From Channallabes apus (taxonomy: Eukaryota; Chordata; Actinopteri; Siluriformes; Clariidae), in NCBI GenBank assembly GCA_030522415.1, contig CM060113.1, forward strand, positions 18,458,651 through 18,522,650: 64,000 nucleotides of DNA, given 5' to 3'. How positions within the stretch are numbered: the stretch's first letter is position 1; the number at the start of each line of letters is the position of its first letter. A program made the position numbers and the translations under genes. Below the pieces are notes generated by a model that was not told the origin of the DNA, ran no database searches, and was given only the letters and a program-made list of their open reading frames with translations. Below are positions 54,101 through 64,000 of this stretch, piece after piece.

Positions 54101-55600
54101 GGGAAAATAGGAGTATTGCAACAACTGGACTGTTTTAGCACAGATGCTTTTACAAGGCGTTCAATAGTGTTCTATATACCCGCTTTGCCTCAGGTCGTAA
54201 AGCATATTGTCTTACTCTGGGCGGTTCTACATCTGGTTTACGTTGTACTTGAAATTGGCTGGCTGATTTAAGTAGGCCTACATCTCTATCATATTTAGAC
54301 TATAATTCAGATGGGATTTGACTATCCATTTGCCTATATAGCTAATTTCCCATAGTCGATTTCAGATGCTGATGCCATTTGTGTTTGTGACTTGTGGCTA
54401 ACTACAACTTCCTTAAGAAGTACGAATCAATTTATTACCACACAAGATTTTTACACAGGTTTTATCTGCAGAATGAAAATCAACATAAATCCTATGAGCT
54501 GCAATTCTATCCTGCAGTACATACAATATCACTTGAAGAACAGAATCAGTTACATTGAACCACCTTTTTAAAAAATCACACTCCTCTACACTGATAGCTG
54601 CTCCTTGCCGACCTATGATGATGTGTTGTGATGGGTCATACATCATTGTACAGTGAAAGTCTGACAGGGTAATTGTGCTTCAGGAATTTATGTTCAACAT
54701 ACACCCCTTCTGGAGAACACCATATTCGCAGTCCTAATTCACCTAATAATTCTTTTCCTAGTAAATTAACTTGAGACTAATATGACTTGAGACTAATACA
54801 GGTATAGTCACACTCTTATTGTTGGGTTGTAGTAACTACTTTTTTCTTCCCGAGAATCCTACGGTTCTGGCAAACTTTTCCAGATGTGAGAAGCATGACT
54901 TATCGGACCTGGGATGTTGTCTCCCCCCCCCCCCCCCTCATCCCTCGGGGCCGGGCAATGGCTATGCGAGGCAATTTAATCCATATCCCCTCATGCTTGG
55001 CCTTGGAGTGAAAACGTTGGTGACAGACGCAGGCATCTGGCTTGAGTTTGGAGAAAATGCTGCTGGTGATGTCATCACTGACTGAAGCTGGCTGGATTTT
55101 TGATGAAGGGTTGCTTGTGGCCCTCTCTGTTTTTTCTGGTAATCAGAGTAGCTTGAGCTTTTTTCTTGGTTCACTCTGTAAGGTTTCAAGCTGTAACTGC
55201 CTCCAGGTCACCCTTTAATGTCCTTGGGTCAACACTCTGCGTGCAAGGCCTACCATACAACAGCCTCAAAGCCTCAAAGACAGTCCATCTATGTGGTATG
55301 TATGTACAGCCTCACTTGAGTCAGAAGCACGTTTTTCCTCTCCACAAAGTCTTCACCAATAGAGTTTTTATATCAATCACCGATAAAAGCTTGCCTGAGG
55401 TCTGCTCGTCTAAGACCATGTCCCTGCACCCTCGTTGAATGCTGGGGAGGCGGTTGACAACACCCTCATGCCCCCACCTTTAATTAAAATTGGGAATTGT
55501 GGAACTGCCCATATTAAATAACAAATCCTCTTCACCCCCATCCTCTCTACTGTACAAAGATCTATGTCCAGTCTTTAATGGTGTAGCTATCTGCTTTTTA
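54101..55600 (-). other. ERV protease/gag-pol junction region, unreadable
   Basis: The frame 54646-54413 has no clear protease DTG/DSG motif. A C-run interrupts at 54925-54939. I see only fragments here. Confidence 0.4.
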
Positions 55601-55608
55601 CTGGTGTT

Positions 55609-56140
55609 TTAGTACTTCTGTCTGACCTCTCTCCACATGTCTGCACCCCCTCCTGTTCCTCTACATCCTTCTCTACACATAGCTTTTCCACTCTCTGTAA
55701 ATCTACCCCCACTTTCCTTATACCGCTCTGCATAACATTCCTTCTCCATCTCACCAGAACCTTCCCCCATTCCCTTACGCTTAGGAATTCGACTGTCTTC
55801 CTGCACCTACTATATGGGGGAGGTGTAACTAACTCCTCTCTACTACTTCGGCCTCACTATCTTGACTTTCTTAACTTTTTCCATCACTTCCTGTTTCTTT
55901 CTTACCAACTTCACTTATTTTTTTTTTTTTAACCAAAGCTAGGACCACTCTTTCCTGCTGTCTTTTCAACTCCTCCAGACATGCTTTCTCTCTCTTGCCG
56001 CCGCTTTGTAATTTTCTTATCAAGGTGTCCATCTCAGAACACAGTGCTGAATCAAATGTCCCCTCCTTTGGCCATCTTGCAATCATATCTTTGGTCCTCT
56101 TTTTGCTACTTATTGGAGGTCTTAGTGATGAGATCTTCAC
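55609..56140 (-). pseudogene. ERV gag-like remnant
   Basis: Two frames (56140-55871 and 55806-55609) are rich in Lys, Glu and Gly, with a charged helical stretch (ERVVALVKKKKISEV-like region), in the position of gag downstream of the leader. No Cys-His box is evident. Assignment rests mainly on position. Confidence 0.4.
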
Positions 56141-57690
56141 ACAAAGGATGCTTCGGCACTAAAGTCTCCACCGGAGAGGAGATTATGCTTTAGCCTATGT
56201 CACCACTTAGATATTTATTTATTTAATTTTTTATTTTATTTATTTATTATTTTTTTTTTTATGCCTATGCACTTACTTAATGGCTAAATTTACTTACAAC
56301 AATATACACTCTTTTAGAATCACAGAAGTCTCCACCTCCACTTACCAAGGCTCATCAATGATAATCACTCCTGAATCTACACCACTTCCCTATTTTCAAA
56401 TTAACACTTGGTAAAAAGCATAGTGCTTTTATGCACCGTGAACACTTTTATCAGTAAGTGTGTAATGCCACAATATTAATATGGGGTTCATACACATTCA
56501 CCACTCCACACTATTTATTTATTTATTTTTTCAGAAGCTTTATCCCTCTTTTCCTAGAAAATTGGGCTTATTCTTTTCATACTTGTCCCCCTGCTAAAAG
56601 GGCTCATTGTTCCACTCACACGTGTCCCTTTATTGATTAATATTTATCTATTTAATTATTAGGCTAGCTATTACTTAAATAGGGCTCATTCAGACACACG
56701 TCTCTGGTCTAGCAGCAAGCTGCCCCCCCTCTGAGGGTTGCACACACAATTCCCTCGGGAGGTCCAGCCTGCTCACAGCACACAGAGCTTATCTCATTCA
56801 ACCAATTCTCTCTCTCTCTCTCTCTCTCTCTCCACACACACACTAGGCAAACACAGAGCTCTCACACATTCAGACAGAAACAGATAGACACAAAACATCA
56901 CTTAGACACAAACAATTGCAATTGCGTTCAACTTAAATCAACTTAATGGCACAAATCGTGCTCCCCATACGAAGAGATATTAATTACCCCTGTCACTCAT
57001 ATCAATAAAACATAAGGGGTGATTTCTTATGATGTACAGTTGTACATTCCACATACGAAGAGATATCAATTAAAAAACCACCAACCTCATACCATATAAC
57101 ATTTACGGTGGCTACAAAAATTGCTTATGACATACAACAGTACGTTCCTCATACAACGGGTATTTCTTTATTAATTGCTGGGTAACCTTACACAAGCAAT
57201 ATAACTAATTAAGCGCAATTCCTTATTAATTTGCTGTACCACCCATGCCATCCATCAAGGCCCACTTGACAATGAGTACAAATTAATATCGAGATTATCT
57301 ACCTTTTTCCTGTCCTGTCATCTATCAAAGCCCACTTAACAAAACAAATAGACACTCAAATGCGCTTCCTCATACCGTCTGTTACTGTTGCCATCAATCA
57401 ATGCCCACTTGACAACACCCAGACCAATGCAATGCTTATCTTCTCAATTCACTATCAGTACAACTGTTAGTAATCTGATGCATGCATTCTCTTCTGGAAA
57501 CAAAGCCCATTTTAAATTACTTGAGTTGGAGAGGCCTTTATTAGGAGTCCTTACCACCATGGGTGATCCCCAGCCAACAACACAACCTAAGTATATAAGC
57601 AAAAGTTGCTTACCTTTGTAAGTGGCCACCTGGTTGTGTTGCTGACCAAGGAAGCCCACGTCGGTCAGTCACCTTTGCCCTTTTTCCACC
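56141..57690 (-). other. ERV leader region
   Basis: About 1.5 kb between the primer-binding site and gag debris. It contains a (TC)n tract at 56808-56832 and repeated blocks with gcccacttgacaa (57259-57272; 57406-57418) and tacgaagagatat (56968; 57054). No gene recognised. Confidence 0.45.
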
Positions 57691-57706
57691 CTGCTCGCAG
57701 CGCCAT
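57688..57706 (-). other. ERV primer-binding site
   Basis: On the minus strand tggcgctgcgagcagggt starts about 3 nt after the 5' LTR, the position and TGG start of a tRNA primer site. The tRNA cannot be assigned securely by eye. Confidence 0.6.
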
Positions 57707-57708
57707 TA

Positions 57709-58062
57709 TGTTGTGGAAAAATACTCAGAGTCGGGCTTTGCTTACAGAAGATTACGACCTTTATTATCAAACAACAAGGCCGGAGCTGTGTCCGTGGAGC
57801 AACTGAATTCTCTTGCTGTGTGCTATAGTACATATGCAGTGCCTGCCCCTCCTCTCTGCAACATCTGGGTTTCATTAAAGGGCCGTCTTTAGCCCCCCCA
57901 ATGTAAAGCTCGGGTTTCCTATATGCAATGCACACAAAGAAGCTTATGTCCCAGCTTGCACACACATCCACGATTATATACTGATAAGGTATCTTCTAGC
58001 CCCCCAAAAGTAAGTAAAATCAAATGAAATCAAAATGAAATCAAATAAAAATTTCTCCCATA
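57709..58062 (-). repeat. ERV 5' LTR
   Basis: Identical partner of 49730-50083. Right flank gagg (58063-58066) continues into L2 sequence tcatttactacttta, which fits the L2 sequence interrupted at 49729. Confidence 0.9.
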
Positions 58063-58066
58063 GAGG

Positions 58067-58290
58067 TCATTTACTACTTTAACGAGTGCTGTTTCTGTGC
58101 TGTGATGAGGCCTAAATCCTGACTGATACAGTTCATGTATGCCATTTCTATGTAGATATGAGCATAGCTGCTCCGCTACTATCTTTTCCAGAATCTTAGA
58201 GATAAAGGGGAGGTTTGATATTGGCCTGTAATTGGACAGCTGACAGGGGTCGAGGTCAGGTTTCTTAATTATTGGTTTGATACCTGCTAA
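58067..58290 (-). pseudogene. L2 reverse transcriptase, N-terminal part
   Basis: Antisense of the segment includes codons typical of the L2 RT entry (fixed motifs for finger/palm segments just before the DLSAAFDT block that continues at 49725). It is separated from the rest by the ERV and joined to ORF1 sequence by a deletion at about 58300. Confidence 0.65.
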
Positions 58291-58299
58291 TTTAAAAGA

Positions 58300-58740
58300 T
58301 TTTGGAACATAACCAATGCTGAGTGAGCTCTTTCAGGTTTCTCAGCGGGTGCATCACTGAGGAGAGCAAGTCTGTTGGACACGTGAAGCGCAGAGGAGGT
58401 GTGCTCCGGTGGGCTAGCCTTAGTGTTAGCTTTGGCTGAACGAGTATGCTGCGGAGTCGTCACCCACTCGCCCCACTGTGAGGGCTCTAATGCCAGAGTT
58501 GGGGGCTGTTTATCTCCGCCTGTGGCTCCCAAACTGTCCGCTACGGGAATAACGCTGCTCTCACTCTCTCTAACTCTCTCTAAAGTCTGGATGCGCTCCT
58601 CTAACGCTGATATCTTCTCACTATAGAGTGCTCACTAACACACACCTACAGTATCACAAGTAAAATTATCGCTAATGACGGAGGAAGAATGTCTAAACAT
58701 CCTGCACTCCACACACTGAACGAGCTGAACGGTAGACATG
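58300..58740 (-). pseudogene. L2 ORF1-like protein remnant
   Basis: The ATG at 58740 opens MSTVQLVQCVECRMFRHSSS, a Cys-containing N-terminus, but a stop follows within about 35 codons. A second frame (58532-58287) continues with a coiled-coil/linker-like sequence (ATGGDKQPPTLALEPSQWGE). This is the usual layout of the fish L2 first ORF. Broken and fused by deletion to the RT. Confidence 0.6.
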
Positions 58741-58870
58741 ATAACGTACCTCTGTGTCGGAGTTTTAGTTGTTTGGAGCTGAATTACGTTTATTGTTCTT
58801 AGACGAGGAAACTCGTGCGTTCTCCAAAAATTGCAGGAAAAAAGGCGAAGCCAAATAGTATGGAGATGTA

Positions 58871-59337
58871 AAAGCTAGTTGCTATTAATATTGTTATTGT
58901 ATAAAGCTATGTAATTTAAACGCTGATACAAATGCGAAACTTTCGCGGCAACGATACGAAAACAGGAAGCCAACAATAAGATGCTGGGGTGTTACAAAAC
59001 ACTTATCTTCTCACAAATGTGCATATCTGCCAACCCTCCCGATTTTCCCTGGAGACTCCCTTTTTTCACTAGCTAGTAACGTTACCCTCTCCCCAATTAC
59101 TCTGCGGTCAATATTCTCCCGAGTTATGACAATGTTTTACACCTTTCCCCCTTTGGCAAGTATGCAAATATGTCACCAGTAACTGCTGAATGTAAGCTTT
59201 TCGGTAATGGATCATGAAGTGGTGTTTTGGCCATAAATGAATTGTAGATGAGGATAGAGCTTCAGGAAGAGGGAGTGATGCTCTTCAATGTTTTTACTCA
59301 ACAGAGTGGCAGCCTTAGTAAGCGATGGATGATTTTT
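58871..59337. other. L2 5' flank and unassigned sequence
   Basis: 58871-59000 may be L2 5' UTR. At 59025-59120 the gccaaccctcccgattttcc block resembles the end of an old MITE. No gene. Confidence 0.3.
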
Positions 59338-59340
59338 TCA

Positions 59341-59650
59341 ATTAAATTTTATTTATATAGCGCTTTTAACAATGGTCATTGTCTCAAAGTAGCTTCACAA
59401 AAATGAAAACATTTTTTTTTTAGAAAAGAAAAAAATTGGAAGTGTGTATGTGTGAGAAAAATGTGTATCGGTAATAATGAGATGAATGAATGATGAATGA
59501 AATGTCTCTGATGAGCAAGCCAAGGGTGACGGCGATGGTGGCAAGGAAAAACTCCCTGAAATGGCAATAGGAAGAAACCTTGAGAGGAACCAGACTCAAC
59601 AGGGAACCCATCCTCATTTGGGTGATAACAGATAGAAATTATATGACATC
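59341..59650 (-). repeat. L2 3'-UTR fragment
   Basis: On the minus strand: gatgagggatgggttccctg-like, then gagtctggttcctctcaagg, a tttttccttgccaccatcgc block, and an end in gctatataaataaaatttaa. This is the common 3' end of fish L2 elements, here without coding sequence. Confidence 0.7.
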
Positions 59651-59829
59651 TTGTGTGTTGTGCAGGTGAAGGTTCAATATGACAGAAATTCTTTAAGTTG
59701 ACATGTTCAGCGGAGTGTCCTCTGATGGAAAAGGCCTGCTGCTGTGGTGAGAGATTCTGGACAGCGCCAAGATGAACTCCATGCACAACAGTAAGAGTAG
59801 GAGAAGTTTCCATTCCTTGTTTTCCACAG

Positions 59830-61424
59830 GGACCAGGACACCTATCATTGTCGGCAATGAGTAACCGAAGTAGACACCACATATGTGCTGCTGATTAAGA
59901 ATGATCTAAGAAACCTTGAGGGGTCCATGCGTCAGTTATTGGAGAGGGTTTATTATCTTTATGACAAAAGCCATAATCAGAGCTTGTGATTCTGTAGTTG
60001 AGCTTGTCAAGTGTAAGATGATTTGCTCAATCAGCGAATTCAACAAAAGCTTAACTTCATATGGCCCTACTCCTTCCAGGATATTGTGCATGATGGCTGG
60101 TGCAATGTTACCTGTTACATGAAACAAAAAAGACAAGCTGTTTAGGATGATGTCCCTTTTCAAGCCCGTCTTGGTGGGGTTGGCTGTATGCAAATCTGCT
60201 TAGTGACTATGGACATTGTGTAATAATCCAGTATCTTCCTGAGTCTGCACCCTCAAGACATATCTATTTGCTCTGCACCACCGACATACATCATTTCCAT
60301 GGAAGCTCTCAGTGTAGCCAAGAATGACATTCAAGCCCAGATTGGCTCCCACCACCTGGACAACTTAACAACAGCCTGAAAGTTGGGGGTATCAACAGTG
60401 ATGCCATCCTTCTCAAGACACCTGATCTCTTCAAAAACAGGGCACAGCACTGCATCAAAACCATACTGTAGGTCTTTGCATCATCTGATTTGTAATCTGC
60501 TAGATGTAAGTGTGACCGCAAACCTGATAACAGGTCTGGTAGCGAGCTCTTCATGATAAATCCTAACTTGTGAATCCCAGTCTTTGATCCAAGGGGATTG
60601 ACAGTTTCACAGTCATCACTGTACAGCAGGAGCGGAACTGAAACCTATTTCAAGAACAGTGGATGCGTTTTATAAAACTCCCCATCAACGATATCCTGAA
60701 GTGCATCGCCCTCTCTCTGCCAGGAATTTCAATTGACCAGAAGGCACTGTAGGGAATACACTGATGGGAATCAGGAACTACAACTTGTCGGACAGTGCCA
60801 GTGGTGGAATCCCATTGCTGTCCAACTCCTCAGCTGATTTAGCAAAATACTGCATCTGTTTATAGTTTATTTCCAGATCTCTCAAAGGCTCAGCTCCATC
60901 AGAGAACTGCAGCATGAGCTCTTCTACTGTACATTTGGGCTTTGATCAAGACCAAACTGATTAAATAAAGACATAGTCTGTGATTGTATTCTGCTCACAA
61001 TATTGCAGATTAAACTAGAGGTCTGTTGTACCACAAAGTTTAAGTTAGAAAATGTCTGGGCAGATTTAGATTAGCTTAAAAAAAGAGGGGGGGGGGGCAT
61101 CTGTTCGGTAATGCCGTCTTGCTGTAGCACATTTCATTCATACTCAACTTCCTGTCCTAACTCCTCTTTAGCATTAAGTTCATCATCAGGCTGGGCTGGC
61201 CGTTCGAAAGGCTCATCAAGAATCGGTTTAATTTGGTTTCCATGCTGCTGCACTAGGTCTCTTCTGAAAGACCTGATGTAAGAAAAAGTTCTCCCACAAG
61301 CACTTTCACTACATTGGAAAAATGTTGATGAACTGTTTATGTGGTGTACAGCTCGTAAATGTATGAAGAGACTCCTGACATCCCCAGGAATTTGCCTTTT
61401 ACACCGAAAGCAAACGTATGCCAT
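59830..61424 (-). pseudogene. CACTA/EnSpm-like transposase remnant with C2H2 N-terminus
   Basis: In order on the minus strand: a C2H2 zinc-finger N-terminus (61424-61134); scattered codons with LLLYSDDCETVNPLGSKTGI (60640-60580), which resembles the first catalytic block of animal EnSpm/TNP2-type transposases; KSDDAKTYSM (60554-60309); CRWCRANR and RVQTQED in the gap; APAIMHNILEGVGPYEVKLL (60193-59936); and MWCLLRLL (from 59882). Stops and shifts separate these. The order and the D..(H)DILEGV signature suggest one decayed transposase gene. The class is recalled from family resemblance and not certain. Confidence 0.5.
61134..61424 (-). pseudogene. C2H2 zinc-finger N-terminal exon of the transposase-like gene
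   Basis: A 96-codon open frame. CFRC..H..H (YVCFRCKRQIPGDVRSLFIH then LRAVHH) and FQCSESACGRTFSYIRSFRR with H about 12 residues later give two Cys/His clusters of C2H2 type. The tail is acidic (AKEELGQEVEYE). Just upstream of the other EnSpm-like pieces on the same strand. A host gene is the alternative, but decayed neighbours argue for transposon origin. Confidence 0.55.
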
Positions 61425-61725
61425 CTATCCTGGGACGCTTTAACAAATTATCTGCTAAAATAATAGTGCTAAAAGTGGGGAAAATTAAGCCCTTCCCATC
61501 TGCAGTAATATTTACTACTTTTTTTTTTGTATTTTAGGAACTTTAGCCTTGGGCCAATTTTTGAGATTATGCAGTTGATGGTCACCTCATCTACAGTAAA
61601 AGCAGAAAACGTTCATCTATTGCCTGATCTGAAACACAAAAAAACAACACAAAACACAGAGATTTTGTCAACTTAAAATCATAGAAGCTAGTTATCATCT
61701 GTAGCCTGACTAACAATAACCCTAG
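61425..61725. other. Upstream of the transposase-like remnant, nothing firm
   Basis: AT-rich with a T-run (61519-61528). No terminal repeat recognised. Confidence 0.35.
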
Positions 61726-61730
61726 AGCAG

Positions 61731-62000
61731 GCATGTCAAACTCAGTTTTGCTCTGGGGCCGGATCCAGACTTTCTGTTCTCAGGTGGGCCGGATCAGTAA
61801 AAGAATGTCAATTCCAAATATTTAGCTTTGTTTTTCAGTACTATGCTTTATCATTCAGCCTACATTTGTAGCCTACCCTACATATTATGATCATGGATGA
61901 CAAGGGATCTTTTCTAAGCACAACACATTTATTCACAAACAATGGGGAAAAAATTATTTTCATGTTTGGTGCTGAATGTGTTAACAACTGGTTTATTTTA
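61731..62000. mobile_element. hAT/Charlie-like end fragment
   Basis: caggcatgtcaaactcag followed by ggggccggatcc and gggccggatcag resembles the end of widespread vertebrate hAT (Charlie-type) repeats. Only one end is visible. Confidence 0.4.
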
Positions 62001-62268
62001 ACAGTTGAGTGAATGCAGTTTTACACCTGAACCAACTCACCACATTAACAAACTCAAGTGGGAGCTATGAAAAAAAAATTCGGCTTAATTGTCATACTGC
62101 TTTGAAATAAATAAATAAAAAAAGAAATACAAAATAAAAGTTATAGCAGTGCATGGGCAATAAGATTAGACTACATCAGATCAAACTACTAGGCTGGGCC
62201 TACTGAAGCTGAGAACATACTGCACAATATTAATTATCTTTAATATGAAACCAGATTAATCTTATTTT

Positions 62269-62700
62269 CAGAGGTGTCAAGTAACGAAGTACAAATACTT
62301 CGTTACCTTACTTAAGTAGAAATTTTGGGTATCTATACTTTACTGGAGTAATTATTTTTCAGCCAACTTTTTACTTATACTCCTTACATTTTTAAGCAAT
62401 TATCTGTACTTTCTACTCCTTACATTTTAAAAAGAGCCTCGTTACTCTATTTTTATGATCAGAACACGCAACCCCCCCCCCCCCCCCCGGTCACATGGTA
62501 GAAACGCGCGCACATGGTCCCCCCCCCCCCCCCCCCCCGTCGCATGATCATAAAGCGAGACCTTAATGCTTTTGTCGCCCCTCACGGTACTTTTACTTTT
62601 ATACTTTTAAGTAGTTTTGAAACCAGTACTTTTAAACATTTACTTAAGTAAAAAGCTTGGGTTGATACTTCAACTTCTAATGAAGTATTTTTGAACCCTA
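62269..62700. mobile_element. hAT-like MITE with subterminal acttaagta repeats
   Basis: Begins cagaggtgtcaagtaacg and has acttaagtagaaa and cttaagtaaaaag blocks at either end. Two C-runs of about 18-19 flank a short spacer (62471-62488; 62520-62538). The right end is diverged, so boundaries are approximate. Confidence 0.45.
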
Positions 62701-62707
62701 GTATCTA

Positions 62708-64000
62708 CAGTGGTGTGAAAAACTATTTGCCCCCCTCCTGATTTCTTATTCTTTTGCATGTTTGTCACACAAAATATTTCTGATCATCAAACACATTTAA
62801 CTATTAGTCAAAGATAACACAAGTGAACACAAAATGCAGTTTTTAAATGAGGGGTTTTATTATTTAGGGAGAAAAAAAAATCCAAACCTACATGGCCCTG
62901 TGTGAAAAAGTAATTGCCCCCTGAACCTAATAACTGGTTGGGCCACCCTTAGCAGCAATAACTGCAATCAAGTGTTTGCGATAACTTGCAACAAGTCTTT
63001 TACAGCGCTCTGGAGGAATTTTGGCCCACTCATCTTTGCAGAATTGTTGTAATTCAGCTTTATTTGAGGGTTTTCTAGCATGAACCGCCTTTTTAAGGTC
63101 ATGCCACAACATCTCAATAGGATTCAGGTCAGGACTTTGACTAGGCCACTCCAAAGTCTTCATTTTGTTTTTCTTCATCCATTCAGAGGTGGATTTGCTG
63201 ATGTGTTTTGGGTCATTGTCCTGCTGCAGCATCCAAGATCGCTTCAGCTTGAGTTGACGAACAGATGGCCGGACATTCTCCTTCAGGGTTTTTTGGTAGA
63301 CAGTAGAATTCATGGTTCCATCTATCACAGCAAGCCTTCCAGGTCCTGAAGCAGCAAAACAACCCCAGACCATCACACTACCACCACCATATTTTACTGT
63401 TGGTATGATGTTCTTTTTCTGAAATGCTGTGTTACTTTTACGCCACATGTAACGGGACACGCACCTTCCAAAAAGTTCAACTTTTGTCTCGTCGGTCCAC
63501 AAGGTATTTTCCCAAAAGTCTTGGCAATCATTGAGATATTTTTTTTGTAAAATTGAGATGAGCCTTAATGTTCTTTTTGCTTAAAAGTGGTTTGCGCCTT
63601 GGAAATCTGCCATGCAGACCGTTTTTGCCCAGTCTCTTTCTTATGGGGGAGTCGTGAACACTGACCTTAATTGAGGCAAGTGAGGCCTGCAGTTCTTTAG
63701 ATGTTGTCCTGGGGTCTTTTGTGGCCTCTCGGATGAGTTGTCTCTGCGCTCTTGGGGTAATTTCGGTCGGCCGGCCACTCCTGGGAAGGTTCACCACTGT
63801 TCCATGTTTTTGCCATTTGTGGATAATGGCTCTCACTGTGGTTCGCTGGAGTCCCAAAGCTTTAGAAATAGCTTTATAACCTTTACCAGACTGATAGATC
63901 TCAATTACTTTTGTTCTCATTTGTTCCTGAATTTCTTTGGATCTTGGCATGATGTCTAGCTTTTGAAGTGCTTTTGGTCTACTTCTCTGTGTCAGGTAGC
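62708..64000 (-). mobile_element. Tc1-like transposon, almost intact, truncated by window edge
   Basis: The left end cagtggtgtgaaaaactatt follows a TA (62706-62707). The transposase runs on the minus strand towards it and is complete apart from one frameshift. The other terminal repeat lies beyond the window. Confidence 0.9.
62927..63950 (-). pseudogene. Tc1 transposase with a single frameshift in an A-run
   Basis: N-terminal frame 63950-63528: paired-like DNA-binding domain with two helix-turn-helix parts (MRTKVIEIYQSGKGYKAISK and TTVRAIIHKWQKHGT), a GRP linker (SGRPTEITPRAQR) and RRKPLLSKKNIKAHLNFTKK. C-terminal frame 63502-62927: WTDETK (first Asp), YGGGSVMVWG, QQDNDPKH (second Asp), NPIEMLW (catalytic Glu) and the GGPTSY end. 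The two frames are joined by one extra base in an 8-T run on the plus strand (63539-63546). All three catalytic residues and both DNA-binding parts are present, so this is the best preserved Tc1 here. Confidence 0.88.

Larger units (their letters stand above)
49730..58062 (-). mobile_element. Endogenous retrovirus (gamma/epsilon-like), identical LTRs, decayed interior
   Basis: Two 354-bp direct repeats bound 7.6 kb of interior, flanked by the 4-bp duplication gagg (49726-49729 and 58063-58066). Orientation is minus: a tRNA-primer-site-like tggcgctgcgagcaggg lies next to the right LTR, and a polypurine tract next to the left LTR. Along the minus strand come gag-like, RT-like, RNase H-like and integrase-like debris in retroviral order. 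No long frame survives and no env is recognised. It split an L2 LINE. Confidence 0.85.
48175..58870 (-). mobile_element. L2-type LINE, split by an ERV and internally deleted
   Basis: The minus strand carries ORF1-like sequence (58740-58300), then reverse-transcriptase segments (58290-58067, continuing at 49725-49010), then a long 3' UTR to about 48175 that ends in cagatgagggtgggttccct, typical of fish L2. The ERV (49730-58062) interrupts the RT. A deletion near 58305 joins ORF1 directly to the RT, removing the endonuclease. Inactive. Confidence 0.75.

Noticed and set aside
61134..61424. Independent host zinc-finger gene
   Set aside because: It is followed on the same strand by decayed transposase-like blocks in the expected order. 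No host-type exon structure is visible.
1..64000. CRISPR arrays, operons, prokaryotic defence or phage genes
   Set aside because: No regularly spaced direct repeats with unique spacers, no ribosome-binding-site-linked gene strings, and clear vertebrate repeat families throughout.

Overview
The window is a repeat-dense piece of a ray-finned (teleost) fish nuclear genome. The only host protein-coding exon I recognise is the first coding exon of atoh8 (atonal bHLH transcription factor 8) on the minus strand, 20239-20910. It encodes the N-terminal region and the start of the bHLH domain and ends at a GT donor. The later atoh8 exons are not visible below it, so 1-20238 is probably intron 1 and everything above about 21 kb is upstream flank. 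The teleost call rests on the repeats (several Tc1 families, L1/Tx1-type, L2 and Rex1/CR1-type LINEs, hAT/Harbinger/Tigger MITEs, tRNA-derived SINEs, a retrovirus-like ERV). The species cannot be told.

Layout. 1-3280: a Tc1 element broken by a TTF-zinc-finger hAT, a Tigger-like MITE and a second hAT that itself carries a solo LTR. 3677-6165: an element with 6-bp target duplications carrying a hAT with a perfect 8-bp duplication. 6236-13744: a dead Tc1 hosting a full-length, two-ORF L1/Tx1-type LINE ('LINE-A', 6363-12291) flanked by a 16-bp duplication. 14-20 kb: MITEs (hAT, CACTA-like, Harbinger) and a tRNA-Gly-like sequence. 20.2-20.9 kb: atoh8 exon 1. 21.8-27.5 kb: a dead Tc1 inside an (AT)n tract, a broken Rex1/CR1-type LINE and another dead Tc1. 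27.7-35.5 kb: a candidate large DNA element bounded by inverted ends, with piggyBac-like coding debris, a hAT, a SINE and MITEs. 35.5-46.9 kb: a second L1/Tx1-type family ('LINE-B') in which a full-length plus-strand copy sits inside a nearly identical minus-strand copy, each with its own 16-bp duplication. 48.2-58.9 kb: a minus-strand L2 LINE split by an 8.3-kb minus-strand ERV with two identical 354-bp LTRs but a decayed interior. 59.3-64 kb: an L2 3'-UTR piece, a CACTA/EnSpm-like transposase remnant with a C2H2 N-terminus, hAT ends, and an almost intact minus-strand Tc1 that runs off the window.

How it fits together. Most of the window is layered insertion, and the duplications let the order of events be read. 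The youngest-looking elements are LINE-A, the two LINE-B copies (open ORFs, clean duplications) and the ERV (identical LTRs). LINE-A and LINE-B share a 17-nt motif about 20 nt from the 5' end and a G-rich tract about 134 nt before ORF2, although their proteins are well diverged. I found no CRISPR, operon or bacterial-type system and no clear evidence of a wholly new biological system. The most informative parts are the self-nested LINE-B, the LINE control motifs, and the identical-LTR ERV with a dead interior.
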